NCBI GenBank assembly: GCA_036734945.1
Contig: DAIMXP010000006.1
Span: forward strand, 33,165-97,164
Source: UBA4733 sp036734945
Lineage (GTDB): Bacteria; Chloroflexota; UBA4733
DNA: 64,000 bases
Direction of reading: 5' to 3'
In this document: one piece after another, positions 35,701 to 45,687 of the stretch
Layout of the letters: each line of letters opens with the position of its first letter
Position numbering within the stretch: the stretch's first letter is position 1
Position numbers and translations under genes: made by a program
Notes under the pieces: model-generated
The model's input: the letters and a program-made list of their open reading frames with translations, nothing else
Database searches by the model: none
Told to the model about the DNA's origin: nothing

Positions 35701-36141
35701 GTCGACCCCGCCGACTTCGAGCGCATGGGGCTGGTGAGCAAGAAGAAGGACCTCTACCTGCTGAGCGGCCCCGCCGACCTGAACCTGGGCGCCCTCGCCC
35801 GCCGGCTGCAAGGACTGCCGGCGCTCAGCGGGCGGGCGGCGCGCGAGCAGACCGACGCCTGGGAGGAACGCGCCTTCCCCAACTTCCTCGGCGCCGCTGT
35901 CTGGAACGCCATCGCCCTCATGGTCGGCGCCGACGCCGACGCCCGCGGCCCGGAAGCGCTGCGCCACTGGCTGCGCACCTCCGGCTACGCCGCGCGGCGG
36001 GAGTTCCGCGGCGCCTTCGCTGTCACCCTCTCCTTGCTGGAGGAGACCTTCGGCCGGCGAGCCCTGACCGACCCCTGGAAGGCGACCGCCGTGCAGGCGC
36101 GTCGCGTCTGGGACCTCGCGCTGGCGGCGGGAAGGCGCTGA
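32698..36141 (+). CDS. DUF1156 Zn-ribbon adenine-specific DNA methyltransferase
   Basis: A 1147-residue COG1743-type methylase. The N-terminus has the family hallmark WWARRPP (about residue 42). AdoMet motif I is DFMAGGGTIPLE (about 193-204). Zinc-ribbon cysteines occur as CPGC and CPRCGR. The catalytic motif IV is DPPYYNNVQYSELSNFFYVWLKR (about 676-698). An acidic low-complexity insert (ADDEDGDADEPAADEGDDAG) precedes it, and an alanine/arginine-rich insertion follows. The C-terminal third is helical. It would mark host DNA for self/non-self discrimination in the operon's system. The start is a GTG overlapping the previous stop. Confidence 0.88.
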   Translation: MTERYIKTKPSFLEAGLPCASLSAESQRDNNARQRPPQNRLHIWWARRPPTVCRAAILAALLPFDLRLDASVLPPVVPEPTTEDLTGLSRKYEPQRAFFEHILADIGPTEMPPASHVFLRALEILGDADRAYRRLAAAEGANNGQNITLGSVWGYRHERAFAITPTRELLAELHRVIRGMFEMRPDEPITILDFMAGGGTIPLEGVRYGFKVHANDLNPVAATVLKATMEYPARFGNALVPHIERYAHEIDARVRERLSRYFPFQPASEWWPEEQASATAKFSSRSILNREPAEDQEAKKNTYLWLRTVPCPGCALNIPLAGNYSLVTGRGNDDTAAFPEVPRYGSGNDCTFRIVRKAEWGACVWPRPGFTEWHPSNTPTYDDGKALCPRCGRVVDGDEVKTVAQARPGGLAAQLYVVCSQVPVRLTYRKGESKVRSLWRFRAPLAADLAAVRAAEEELQRRLPHWEAAGLVPDEEIEPGDETLRMRNMGMRQWRDLFAPRQLLTNMTVLEEIRAAQARVQAELPPAEAEAVCVYLAFILSKVVNYNSVNTFWDYTRRKVTQTFSRHDFAFRPAFGEFEGARETVLWGAAQVIGAYDALARLIHGQNVTLDGADDEDGDADEPAADEGDDAGAGVAGGASGAFVLRPEVIPPTITCNDAAALAEPPPGSVHLLCVDPPYYNNVQYSELSNFFYVWLKRSLRDVHGLAPLFAEPLAESGREAVANNSRWAAAAAADRARWQASHDAALARERAAGRRVGEARTAALAAAGPKPPTTRERADRFYEDKMTAVFSRARSLLHPAGRMVVMFNHRETNAWRSLGMALIRAGFEIRSSAPIHTEAESSLNIHGLDAARSTVLLLCLPREEREQPVGNWGATQTRVGQVARNAAALFGRQGLRGTDLYLSALGPALGEVARNWPVTDFAGRAIDLGVALDAAYAAVGHWRLEGIQREIFSRAEFADLDSFNAPDVDRDTQTLWLWLDTFAGEQASSDDVRKLSKALNVDPADFERMGLVSKKKDLYLLSGPADLNLGALARRLQGLPALSGRAAREQTDAWEERAFPNFLGAAVWNAIALMVGADADARGPEALRHWLRTSGYAARREFRGAFAVTLSLLEETFGRRALTDPWKATAVQARRVWDLALAAGRR

Positions 36142-36147
36142 CCGAAC

Positions 36148-39100
36148 ATGCCCTTTCGCGCGCTGGCCGATCTACGCCGCCACTATGCCGATCAGGCGGG
36201 GCGGCTGGTCGACGAGTTCTACGGGCCGGTGCTGGCTGAAGCGATCCGCTACGACCGCCAGGCCGGTTACTTCGATTCCGGCGCACTCGTTCAGGTGGCC
36301 GCCGGGCTGGCCGGCTTCATCCGCCAGGCGACGGCCCACGATCGGCGCCCGGCCATGCGGCTGATCACCAGCGCCAGTTGGACGGCCGCCGACGTTGACG
36401 CCTACGAGCGCGGCCATGCGGAACTGGCGGAAAGCCTGGGCAGCCGGCTGCTCGGGCACTTCGCCCCCTCCGATGAGGAGTGCCGCCGGCTCGGCCTGCC
36501 GCCTGGCTGGCGGCCGGAAGAGGACGAGATCGCCCGCCACCGCCTCGGCGCCCTGGCCTGGATGGTCGCCTCGGGGCTGCTGGAAGTGAAGATCGCGCTG
36601 CCCCTGGATCCCGACGGGCGGCCCTACCTGCCCGGCCGCCAGGGAGCGCTCTTCCATGTCAAGTCCGGCGTGCTCTGGGACGCGGCAGGGGACAGCGTCG
36701 CCTTTCAAGGCTCCGTCAACGAGACCGGCGCCGCCTGGACGCGCAACCGGGAGAAGTTCGACGTCCGCCGCTCCTGGTACTCCCCGCAGGACGCCGAGGA
36801 TATCCAGGTGGAGACGCGCGAGTTCGACACCCTCTGGCACGGCCGTGACCCCGGCCTGCACGTGCTGTCGCTGCCCAACGCCGTGCGCGACAAGCTCATC
36901 AGCTTCGCCCAGCCGGACGGCCCGCCGGAGCGCGACCCGCTCACCGACAATCGGCGCCTGCCACCGCCTCTGCCGACCGCCCTGCTGGACCGCCTGACCG
37001 CCCACTGGCTGCTGGAGGCGCCGCGCCGACCGGGCGGCGAAAGCCTGGCGCTGGCGCCGCTCACCCTGCTGCCCTTTCCGCACCAGACCCGCGTGGTGGA
37101 AGGCGTCGTCGGCGCCTACCCGCAAGCCTTCCTGCTCTGCGACGAGGTGGGGCTGGGCAAGACGATCGAAGCCGGGCTGGCGCTGCGCCGCCTGCTGCTG
37201 CGCGGCGACGTGCAACGGTCCCTGATCATCCCGCCGCGCCGGCTGGCCCGCCAGTGGCTGCAGGAACTGCGCGAGAAGTTCGCCATCACCGCCTGGTTCT
37301 ACGACGGCGAGACGCTGCGCGACGTGGCCGGGCGGCTGCGCCCCGCCGCCCGCCCGCTGGAGGAGGACGGCGTCATCGTCGTCTCCCGCCAGCTCATCGC
37401 CCGCGCCGACCGGCGCGCCATGCTGCTGGCAGCCCGCCCCTGGGACGTGCTGATCGTGGACGAAGCGCACGCCGCCCGCCGGACAGTCTTTGGCCGCCAC
37501 CAGCCGAACCAGTTCCTGGCGCTGCTGCAGGAGCTGCGCCGGCGGAACGCCTACCGCTGCCTCTGGCTGCTCACCGCCACGCCAATGCAACTGGCCCCCC
37601 ACGAGGTCCACGACCTGCTCCTGCTCTGCGGCCTGGACGCGCCAAGCTGGCAGAGCTGGCGCCAGGCGAGCGCCTTCGACGCCTATTTCCAGCGCCTGCG
37701 CCAGTTCGCCGCCAACAGAGACGTTCGACCGGAGGTGGTGGCCATGGCTCGGCTGGCCGTGGCGCACGGCGCGCCAGACCTGGCCGCCGTCCAGCCGCCG
37801 CCCGGCTGGAACCCCTTTGCCTGGCGCTCGTTCGTGCCCCGCCTACGGGAAGAAGCCGGGCGGGCCCTCGCCCTGCGTAACCTGTCAATCGTCGAGGCGA
37901 ACGCGCTGGTCGCCGAGCTCGCCCGGCAGACGCCGCTGGCCGTCTCCATGTTCCGCCACACCCGCGCCACCCTGCGTGCCTACGCCGAACGCGGGCTGGT
38001 CGCCCAACTGGCGCGCCGCGAGCCGGTGGATGCCGCCGTCAGCTTCCAGACGGCAGCCGAGCGCGACCTCTACGTCCGCATCGACGACCTCTGCTCCCAC
38101 TTCTACCGCCTAGCCGACCTGCCGCCGGAGGAGCGCGCCGGCGTGGGCTTCCTCATGGCGGTCTTCCGCAAACGGCTGTCCAGCAGCTTCGCCGCCTTCC
38201 GCTGCAGCCTGGAGCGCCGTCTCAACACCATCGAACTGAGCCTGGGCCGGCTCAACGCCGCCGGCCTGGTCCGGGAGGCCGAGAATGACGACGAACCGGA
38301 TGACGACGAACGGGAGGCCGAAGACGCCGGCAGCGCGGCAATCGAGCGCCTGCGCGAGCGCGCACGCCTGCAGCGCCTGGCCGGCGATCCCCGGCGCCGC
38401 CGCCTGCTGGAGCGCGAACGCGACTACCTGCGTGACTACGTGGCCGCCCTCGGCGCACTCCAGGGCGACAGCAAGTACGACGTTTTTGCGGCCGCTCTGG
38501 GACAATTGCTGGCGGAAGGGCAGCGCGTCCTGGTCTTTACCCAATACCTGGACACGCTGGACTTCCTGCGGGAACGCCTGGTCGCCCGCCACGCCGACCA
38601 CCTGGCCTGCTATTCCGGGCGCGGCGGGGAGGTCTGGGATGGGCAGCGCAACGCCTGGAAAGCGGCAGACCGCGCCGAGATCAAAGCCCGGGCGGCCCGC
38701 CAGCACGCGCGGCCGCTGACGATCCTGCTGGGCACCGACGCCGCTTCGGAGGGCCTGAACCTGCAGGGGATGACCGCCATCGTCAACTACGACCTGCCCT
38801 GGAACCCCATGCGCGTCGAGCAGCGCATCGGCCGCGTTGACCGCATCGGCCAGACGGCGCCGGTGGTGAAGATCGTCAACCTCTACGTGCGCGACACCAT
38901 CGAGGAAGACACCTACCGGGTCTTGAAAACCCGTATCGGCCTGTTCGAGGAGGTCGTTGGGCCGCTGCAGCCGATCCTTGCCGAGATGCCCCACCTCCTC
39001 GCCCGTGTCGCCCGCGGCGAGCTGGAACTGGCCGAAGCGCGCCGCCAACTGGATGAACTGGCGCAGGCGCGACCGGACAGCCCCCTTGCCGACCTGGAAA

Positions 39101-39582
39101 GCTTCGTCCGCCCCGACACTCCGACCACCACTCGCCAACCACCGTCATCCGCCACCCAGACCCAGCTCGCCGCCTGGTGTAGCGCCCACCCCGCGCCGGG
39201 CATGCACCTGGACTCTATCAGCGAACCGGGCGGCGCGCCCGACGCCAGAACCTGCTACGCCCTCACCTGGCCCGGGGTGCCGTCGTCGCTCGGCATCACC
39301 CCGGACGAGGTGCTGATCGCCACCTTCGACGCCGCCGTCGCCGACCGTCACCCACCCACTCCACCGCCCGAAGGCACAGCCGGCGGGCGCACCATCGACG
39401 AAGGCGCGCGTCTCCTGACCTGGGGCGACGCCTACCTCACCGCCTGGCTGGAAGCGCTGCGCGGCCGCCCACCAACCGAAGCCGACTACCAGGCGGCAGG
39501 TCAGTCGCCCGATACTCCCCCACCCGACCTCGGCATGCCAAGCGTGGCAGCGCTCCAGGCGCTGCTGACCGGCAAGAAGTGA
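36148..39582 (+). CDS. PLD-domain SNF2/SF2 helicase
   Basis: A 1144-residue protein fusing an N-terminal phospholipase-D-like nuclease domain (about residues 20-240; FHVKSGV...VAFQGSVNET resembles the H-x-K and GS-x-N elements) to a SNF2-type helicase. The motor motifs are DEVGLGKTIEAG (Walker A, about residue 335), VDEAHAARR (about 435), LLTATPMQL, SEGLNLQ and RIGRVDRIGQ. It is encoded 6 bases after the methylase and would be the DNA-translocating effector of the operon. Whether the PLD half is catalytically complete is unclear: only one H-x-K is obvious, as is usual when two copies dimerise. The C-terminal 130 residues are proline-rich and less conserved-looking. Confidence 0.87.
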   Translation: MPFRALADLRRHYADQAGRLVDEFYGPVLAEAIRYDRQAGYFDSGALVQVAAGLAGFIRQATAHDRRPAMRLITSASWTAADVDAYERGHAELAESLGSRLLGHFAPSDEECRRLGLPPGWRPEEDEIARHRLGALAWMVASGLLEVKIALPLDPDGRPYLPGRQGALFHVKSGVLWDAAGDSVAFQGSVNETGAAWTRNREKFDVRRSWYSPQDAEDIQVETREFDTLWHGRDPGLHVLSLPNAVRDKLISFAQPDGPPERDPLTDNRRLPPPLPTALLDRLTAHWLLEAPRRPGGESLALAPLTLLPFPHQTRVVEGVVGAYPQAFLLCDEVGLGKTIEAGLALRRLLLRGDVQRSLIIPPRRLARQWLQELREKFAITAWFYDGETLRDVAGRLRPAARPLEEDGVIVVSRQLIARADRRAMLLAARPWDVLIVDEAHAARRTVFGRHQPNQFLALLQELRRRNAYRCLWLLTATPMQLAPHEVHDLLLLCGLDAPSWQSWRQASAFDAYFQRLRQFAANRDVRPEVVAMARLAVAHGAPDLAAVQPPPGWNPFAWRSFVPRLREEAGRALALRNLSIVEANALVAELARQTPLAVSMFRHTRATLRAYAERGLVAQLARREPVDAAVSFQTAAERDLYVRIDDLCSHFYRLADLPPEERAGVGFLMAVFRKRLSSSFAAFRCSLERRLNTIELSLGRLNAAGLVREAENDDEPDDDEREAEDAGSAAIERLRERARLQRLAGDPRRRRLLERERDYLRDYVAALGALQGDSKYDVFAAALGQLLAEGQRVLVFTQYLDTLDFLRERLVARHADHLACYSGRGGEVWDGQRNAWKAADRAEIKARAARQHARPLTILLGTDAASEGLNLQGMTAIVNYDLPWNPMRVEQRIGRVDRIGQTAPVVKIVNLYVRDTIEEDTYRVLKTRIGLFEEVVGPLQPILAEMPHLLARVARGELELAEARRQLDELAQARPDSPLADLESFVRPDTPTTTRQPPSSATQTQLAAWCSAHPAPGMHLDSISEPGGAPDARTCYALTWPGVPSSLGITPDEVLIATFDAAVADRHPPTPPPEGTAGGRTIDEGARLLTWGDAYLTAWLEALRGRPPTEADYQAAGQSPDTPPPDLGMPSVAALQALLTGKK

Positions 39583-39594
39583 AAGGATAGCCCC

Positions 39595-42500
39595 ATGGCA
39601 GCACCCAAGACTTTCGTACCAAGCAAGCTTTCACCGACAGACAAAGCGCACGGCGCTACGCTCGCAGCAGAACTTGCACCGGCACTCAAAGCGATGCCAG
39701 CGAAGGCACGGGCCGACTTGACACGCGAGCTTGTAAAGGCAAAATTGATTACTGGCCATTCCAACCCTCTCAACGGTTCGACTGCCGTGCTGCGAAGCGC
39801 TATTGAAGACTGGCTAACAGCAAGCACTGCTATCCACGATTTGCTCCTCTCCCATTGGGCTCAGCGAGCTCGGCACGGCCTTGTCGCCGAAGTAAAGGCA
39901 ATTTCCCCCAACCCACAGATAACCTTTGAGAACTGGGAAGAAGTTGCGCAGCAGGTTCGGGAAAAGCTTCCGCAATACTCGGCGATCCAGATTGACCTCG
40001 CCATTGCATACATGACCAATAGGTCGGCAGATGACAAAGGTCCGACTGTGGCGACGACCGTCCCACAGGACGATAATGTCGAGACCAAAGCGAAGGTCCC
40101 CGAAGTCGAACCCAACGGCAGGACAACGGCGGAGGATTCGGATACTGCCGGCCAATCGGACGACGCAACCGGGGAAGGGATGATCTACAAGCGTGCCCGA
40201 CCGACCGGGGGGTCCGCAACGGGTGCTGGGGGTATGCCTGCGGAGTCGATCCTTCGCCGCTGGCTGGAGCAATTGGAAGCATTGCCACCGACGGATGCCG
40301 TCTGGGACAACACGGCGGCATTCGTCGAGGCCGTCAGAGCGCTCACCGCCAAAAAGGCAATGGAAAAGCAACACACCAGCGTTCGGGTCGAGTTGGATCG
40401 GAAACTGGCGATCGTCTGTGAGCGAGCGGCAGGCGCTAACGTACCCACGACGTGTGACGGTTGGGCGGCCTCCGGCTGCCCGGAAGGGCGGCTGGACGAG
40501 GCCGCCACGTTGCTGGACCAATTCGCTGCGCTTCTAGACGAGTATCCGCAGATCGAACCCCAGCAGCCGAGCACGTGGGCGGAGCGCCGCCAGCGCCGGG
40601 AAATGATCGCCGCCATGGACGCTCGTACGGAGGAGATGAACACACGACTGGAGGCACTGTTGCGGTCGCCAGACGCTTCCGCAAGCCCGCCCGTCGTGTC
40701 CCCGCCCGAACTCGCGCCGGTTGCTGCCGCGGCGCCTCAACCCGCATCGGGAACAACCCTTCTCGCCACTGACCCGTCGTCCGACGTGCAGCAGGCTCAC
40801 GACGCCATCCCCGGCGAACTGAAGCCGCCGGACGAGGCGACCGCCGCCTTGCCGGAAGAACCAGCGTCCGCCACGACCGGCGCGACGCTGGATGACGCGC
40901 CGCGCGGCGCCGTTGTAGACGAGGCGCCCGCCGAGGTTGCAGAAGCGATTGCTGAAAAAATAGACAGTCCGGCATCTGATACCGACGGGACCCCCGAACG
41001 GTCGGCAGACGCCATGCCTCTTGATCAAGATCGCCCAAGCGCTGAGCCGGAAGCGCTTTTAGGGAGCGTCGCTGATGATGCGGTCAGTTTGGGCGCGCCT
41101 CCTTTCGCGTCTGACGAGGCTACCTCCGTTGCGCCGTCCGGCGACACGATCAGCGTAGCGACTGCCGACCAGCCGCTCGGACCAGCCGACAAGACAACAA
41201 CGACAGACAGCGAGGGCTTCCTTTGGAAGGCGCTTGCTTCGGATGACCTGGACGGCGGCTACTGGTACGCCCGGTCCAAAGAGGCGTCCGGTGAAGTCCC
41301 ACTGGTTCCGTCCGGTGTGCTTGCCGCCTTGATTGGAAGTCGTGCCCTGCTCACCGGCGGCGAAGTGGTGGAAGTGGAGCTGCTGGAGATCTTTCACGAG
41401 CCGCGGCCCACCGACGACGTGGCCGCGGCCCTGGCCGTAGCCGCTGCGCTTCTGCCCGCCCTGCGCTCGCCGGCTACCGGCGCGGCCAACTGGCTGGAGG
41501 AATTGTCGACGCCATTTGAGACGCTCAACCCCATCATCATTGCCGTGCGTCAGTTTGCCGAATTGCAGTTGCCGATCACCCCGGAGGATGTGAACGGCCA
41601 GCGCAACGTCTCCGAGCTGGATGGACGGCTGCGCCACACAGCCGCCGACCTGCGCCACAGTCTTGAGGCGGCACAACACCGCTCTATCGTGTTCGGGAGC
41701 GACGTCCTGCACGCGCTTTGCGCCTCTGGTGGCGAGCTCGCGGTAGCGCTCGCGCCGGCGACAGCCGACCAGCGCCTGAGCGTCGACACGTTATACACTG
41801 GCCTTCAGCCCTGGCATGATCGGCGTGCCATTGAGAACGTTATCCAGACGCAGCACCGCGCTTTCCATCGCTATGGCCGTTGGCGAGCAATCGAAGGAAT
41901 GGCCCTCAACCAGTTGATTGACAACGTCCATGACATTATCGGCGTCGCCGATCAGTGGCTTCAGCAGGCGAGCGAGTGGAAAACCGCCAGCGGTGATCAG
42001 TCCATGCTGCACCGCCGTCTTGACGCACTTTCGCAGGCGCTGAACCGGGCAATACCTGCCGCCTTCAACGCCCTGGCCCCTGCGCCATACCAGCCGATAC
42101 GCCACGCTCTGGCCGGTGTTGCGACCTTCCTCAGCGGCAACGTGCCGACCGAGGCGGCGACACCGCGCAACAGCAGGGGAATCGACGACGGCCTGAGCGA
42201 CCGTCTCCTGCGCTACCCGGATATGCCGTTAGACGCCTCACCGACGGGCTTGCCGCTCGTTCCCGACAGCGGCTGGCAAACCCTCAGGGAACACCTGACG
42301 ACATACTGGCCTGCCTCCGACGTCGCCACTGCACTCACCGGTTGGCTCGCCCGAGCCGACTTCCGGTTCACCGAGCGTCTGCTTGCTGATATCCCGGAAG
42401 ACGAGCGCATCTCCCTGGCAGAGCGGGTCGACGTCGCCCGACGCGAGGCGGTCCAGGCCGCCCTGCGCGACATCACGGCGGCCGAGGAGCAACTGGAAGC

Positions 42501-45500
42501 AGGATACGCTGACGGCTCAATCGGAGGCGCGGTCCGAGCGCAGTTGGGAGCGGATCTCGAGGCACAGCGGGCAGACACGACGGTGCAGGCCATCAACGTC
42601 TCGGCTCTTCGAGAAGGTCTGGCGGTAACCCGACAGGCTATCGACTTGCAGCGTGAAGCCCCGGTTGGCGCGTACCGCGAAAGCTGGGACCAGGTTCAGA
42701 AACGCTTGCTGACATTCGCCCCGGTGGACCTCGTCAATGACGCTGGACGGCTCATCCGCGCTGCGCTGGATCGACATGACCAGACCGTCCTCAACGAGGT
42801 CCTGCCGGCGCTCCAACGCGCGACCGACCGACCGTCATTCGACCGCGCCCTCGCCAACCTGCCTAACGAACTCGCCTCCGATGCCACAACTGTCGACCAA
42901 CTGATCGCTTTTCGGGCAGCGCGCACCCGCTTCCTCAGCGCACCGGAGGGCGCCCTTCGTCTGTCAGACCTGGAGACGAGGTTGCGGGCCGGTGAAACGC
43001 CGACCGTGCTGTCATCGCAACCGCTCACGCAGGCACAGGCCAATGACGTCGCTGAAGCGCTGAGCGCCTGGCAGGCGATGAAAACAGCCGGGCGCATCGG
43101 CGCAGAGCTGAGCGAGGCGCCCAGGCGGGATGATCATAGCCTCCATCTCTGGCGACTCATGCGGTTCCTCAGCTTCCACATGCGGATGGACAACCGAGCG
43201 GCCTTCAGCCAACGTCAGTTTGGGCGCGGCTGGGCCAGATGGCAGGGCAAGATGGAGGCCGAATCGGCGAATACCGTTCCCCAGTTCGGCTCTGATCATG
43301 GTGGCACACACGAATTTCTCCTGCTCTGGGAGCGCCCCGGCCTGGCCCGCCTGGACCACGTCTACCGCGAGGCGGGACTGCAGTCGTCGGATCCGATCAT
43401 CGTAATGTACCTCGGTCGTGCCACGGATCGCGCCTGGCAGGACTTCACGCGCATGGCCTACCGGTCGCGCTTGCAGGCCTTACTCTTCGACGAATTGCTC
43501 CTGCTGTATTTGGCAAGCATCCCTGGCTATCGCCTGGACGCCTTCTTTGCATGCACCCTCCCGACCTCTCATGTCAACCCGTTCTTCCCCTTCGCAGCCG
43601 GCAACACGCCTCCGGAAGCATTCGTGGGGCGTGAAGCAATGCGCGAGGCCTTACGCGCACCGCGAGGCGCAGCGATCCTCTACGGCGGCCGCCAGCTCGG
43701 CAAGTCGAGTCTCCTTCGCCAGGTAGAACGCGACTTTCACGCCCCGGATGCCAGGCGGTTTGCGATGGTCGTTGATCTCCGCAACGTTGGAGATGCCGGT
43801 ACTCCCGAATCAGCGCAACAGATCTGGACTCGTATCAACGACCGCTGGCAGTCCCTGGGTCTTCCGCGCGACCTTGCCCCCCATACGGCAAACGAGCGAC
43901 CGCAGACCGTGCTCCGTCGGTTGCGCGACGAGAAGGTCGAACTTCTGATCATGTTGGACGAAGCCGACATGTTTCTGACCGCCGATCAAGAAGGCGGTTT
44001 CACCATCGTCAGCGAGTTGAAACGCTTCATGGATGAGTCTCAACGGCGCATAAAATTTGTGATCGCCGGACTGCACAACGTCCGCCGGACCGCCGCAGTA
44101 CCCAATCAGCCCTTCGCCCACCTTGGCACGCCTATCGTCATTGGTTCCCTGCGGCCACCCGAGGCCCGGGCACTGGTCGGCCGGCTCCGTCTGCTTGGTT
44201 TCCAACTGGATGACCATGTCTTGCTCAAGATCCTCGGTTTGACCAACTACCATCCGGCGTTGCTCCAGTTACTCTGTCACCACCTTGTCGAGCACTTGCG
44301 CGGGGACGTGCTCCGCCTACCACCCTACACCCTCACGCTTGCCGATGTCGAGCGGGTTGCGAACGACCCGACGCTGCGTGGCGAGTTTCGGGACCTGTTC
44401 CTCTGGACGCTGGACCTGGATCCCCATTACGGCGTCCTGACGCGCGCCGTCATCGAGCAGCAACTGGCGTCGCCGTCTGGCCCGTCGCGAACCTTCACCA
44501 TCGCTGACCTGCGCGAACTCGGCGAGTGGTGGTGGGCGGCGGGCTTTGCGCCCTTGTCCCCTGACCGCTTCCGCACCTACCTGGAGGAACTGGCGGACCT
44601 CGGTGTGCTCGTTCCCCTGACCGACGGCACCTATCAGTTGCGCAGTCCAAACCTCGCTCGCCTCCTCGGCGATAAGGCGGAACTTGAGGAGTACTTGCTG
44701 CATACGAGCAACCTGCCGGAGAACACCGTCACCGAACGCCGCGTGGCGAGCGAGCACAGGCGGCCCTCCACTGGTTCGACGCCGCACTACAGCCCGTTCT
44801 CCCAAGGGCAACTGGACCGACTCGGTCTGCAGAGCGGTGGCGTCACGCTCGTTTTCGGCACGTCGGCAACGGGGCTCGAGGCGATACCGCCCTGGCTTAC
44901 CACCCTTGCCGGCGCCGCGAATCCCAGGCTTTTCAGCTTTCTGCATCGCGATGCACCACTCTCGCTGGGAGATCCGAGCGTTCAAGCTCGCGCGATGCGT
45001 ACCGATCTACCGAATAGCAGCTTCCCCGTACTCTCCGTCGTGCTACAGGGTGACGCACCCGCGCTTCGCCGCCAGGTCGAGGCAGCATTCGCCATCGCGG
45101 ACCACCTCGGCACTGGGGGCGGTCGCGTGTTGCTGCTCGGTGACGCCAAAACCCTGGCGTCCTGGCTGACGTTGCCGGCAGAGGAACGCGAAGATGTGGA
45201 AGCGCGAACAGGGTGCATGGTCCTGGAACGCTGGCACCCGGCCGCGATCACGACGGTGCTTGCCGACATCAACGTCCCGCACAGCCCGACAGCAGTCTCG
45301 CGCCTCCTCGAGATGACCGGCGGCTACCATCCCCTGGTTACGAACTTCCTTCAGCTCGTGGCGAGCCAGGGAAAGGTCAACGCAGCGCTTGACAGCATGA
45401 CACGCGCCTTCGATGATGAATCGCCACTTCTCGCCGCGATTCGAGCCGATTTGCTTCCGCCAGCAACTGAGCGGGTGGCCACAGATCTGTTTGCCGCGCT

Positions 45501-45687
45501 TTGCCGTCGCAGCGCCGCGAGCGAGGGCGGCGCCCTGATGGACACAATCGCGGACCTTGTCCCCGGAGCCACCGACGAGGAAATTGGTAGCGCCGTGCTC
45601 CTCCTTGAACGACTGGCGCTGCTAGAGCGACGCGAGCGGGCGATTGTTCCGGTTTCGCTCGCGTGCGCGCAGGCGACGCAGCGATGA
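39595..45687 (+). CDS. Giant P-loop ATPase (2030 residues), fifth gene of the defence operon
   Basis: A very large cytoplasmic protein. Residues 1-180 are helical. Residues about 330-550 are a low-complexity linker rich in Ala, Pro, Asp and Glu. Residues about 560-1330 are long helical repeats. A single AAA/STAND-type ATPase follows: FVGREAMREAL sets the domain entry, Walker A is GGRQLGKSS (about 1363-1371), Walker B is LLIMLDEADMFL (about 1449-1460), and FVIAGLHNVRR and YHPALLQLLC are typical of ORC/STAND ATPases. A C-terminal region of some 350 residues has ATPase-like remnants (VTLVFGTSATGLEAI). It lies 12 bases after the helicase gene. A nucleotide-switch sensor/scaffold role is inference. 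Confidence 0.75.
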   Translation: MAAPKTFVPSKLSPTDKAHGATLAAELAPALKAMPAKARADLTRELVKAKLITGHSNPLNGSTAVLRSAIEDWLTASTAIHDLLLSHWAQRARHGLVAEVKAISPNPQITFENWEEVAQQVREKLPQYSAIQIDLAIAYMTNRSADDKGPTVATTVPQDDNVETKAKVPEVEPNGRTTAEDSDTAGQSDDATGEGMIYKRARPTGGSATGAGGMPAESILRRWLEQLEALPPTDAVWDNTAAFVEAVRALTAKKAMEKQHTSVRVELDRKLAIVCERAAGANVPTTCDGWAASGCPEGRLDEAATLLDQFAALLDEYPQIEPQQPSTWAERRQRREMIAAMDARTEEMNTRLEALLRSPDASASPPVVSPPELAPVAAAAPQPASGTTLLATDPSSDVQQAHDAIPGELKPPDEATAALPEEPASATTGATLDDAPRGAVVDEAPAEVAEAIAEKIDSPASDTDGTPERSADAMPLDQDRPSAEPEALLGSVADDAVSLGAPPFASDEATSVAPSGDTISVATADQPLGPADKTTTTDSEGFLWKALASDDLDGGYWYARSKEASGEVPLVPSGVLAALIGSRALLTGGEVVEVELLEIFHEPRPTDDVAAALAVAAALLPALRSPATGAANWLEELSTPFETLNPIIIAVRQFAELQLPITPEDVNGQRNVSELDGRLRHTAADLRHSLEAAQHRSIVFGSDVLHALCASGGELAVALAPATADQRLSVDTLYTGLQPWHDRRAIENVIQTQHRAFHRYGRWRAIEGMALNQLIDNVHDIIGVADQWLQQASEWKTASGDQSMLHRRLDALSQALNRAIPAAFNALAPAPYQPIRHALAGVATFLSGNVPTEAATPRNSRGIDDGLSDRLLRYPDMPLDASPTGLPLVPDSGWQTLREHLTTYWPASDVATALTGWLARADFRFTERLLADIPEDERISLAERVDVARREAVQAALRDITAAEEQLEAGYADGSIGGAVRAQLGADLEAQRADTTVQAINVSALREGLAVTRQAIDLQREAPVGAYRESWDQVQKRLLTFAPVDLVNDAGRLIRAALDRHDQTVLNEVLPALQRATDRPSFDRALANLPNELASDATTVDQLIAFRAARTRFLSAPEGALRLSDLETRLRAGETPTVLSSQPLTQAQANDVAEALSAWQAMKTAGRIGAELSEAPRRDDHSLHLWRLMRFLSFHMRMDNRAAFSQRQFGRGWARWQGKMEAESANTVPQFGSDHGGTHEFLLLWERPGLARLDHVYREAGLQSSDPIIVMYLGRATDRAWQDFTRMAYRSRLQALLFDELLLLYLASIPGYRLDAFFACTLPTSHVNPFFPFAAGNTPPEAFVGREAMREALRAPRGAAILYGGRQLGKSSLLRQVERDFHAPDARRFAMVVDLRNVGDAGTPESAQQIWTRINDRWQSLGLPRDLAPHTANERPQTVLRRLRDEKVELLIMLDEADMFLTADQEGGFTIVSELKRFMDESQRRIKFVIAGLHNVRRTAAVPNQPFAHLGTPIVIGSLRPPEARALVGRLRLLGFQLDDHVLLKILGLTNYHPALLQLLCHHLVEHLRGDVLRLPPYTLTLADVERVANDPTLRGEFRDLFLWTLDLDPHYGVLTRAVIEQQLASPSGPSRTFTIADLRELGEWWWAAGFAPLSPDRFRTYLEELADLGVLVPLTDGTYQLRSPNLARLLGDKAELEEYLLHTSNLPENTVTERRVASEHRRPSTGSTPHYSPFSQGQLDRLGLQSGGVTLVFGTSATGLEAIPPWLTTLAGAANPRLFSFLHRDAPLSLGDPSVQARAMRTDLPNSSFPVLSVVLQGDAPALRRQVEAAFAIADHLGTGGGRVLLLGDAKTLASWLTLPAEEREDVEARTGCMVLERWHPAAITTVLADINVPHSPTAVSRLLEMTGGYHPLVTNFLQLVASQGKVNAALDSMTRAFDDESPLLAAIRADLLPPATERVATDLFAALCRRSAASEGGALMDTIADLVPGATDEEIGSAVLLLERLALLERRERAIVPVSLACAQATQR

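Noticed and set aside
33559..35967. An 802-codon minus-strand frame opposite the DUF1156 methylase
   Set aside because: Glycine/valine/arginine-rich antisense shadow of a gene with clear catalytic motifs.
36172..39138. Minus-strand frames opposite the PLD-helicase
   Set aside because: Same antisense-shadow pattern; the helicase motifs on the plus strand explain the sequence.
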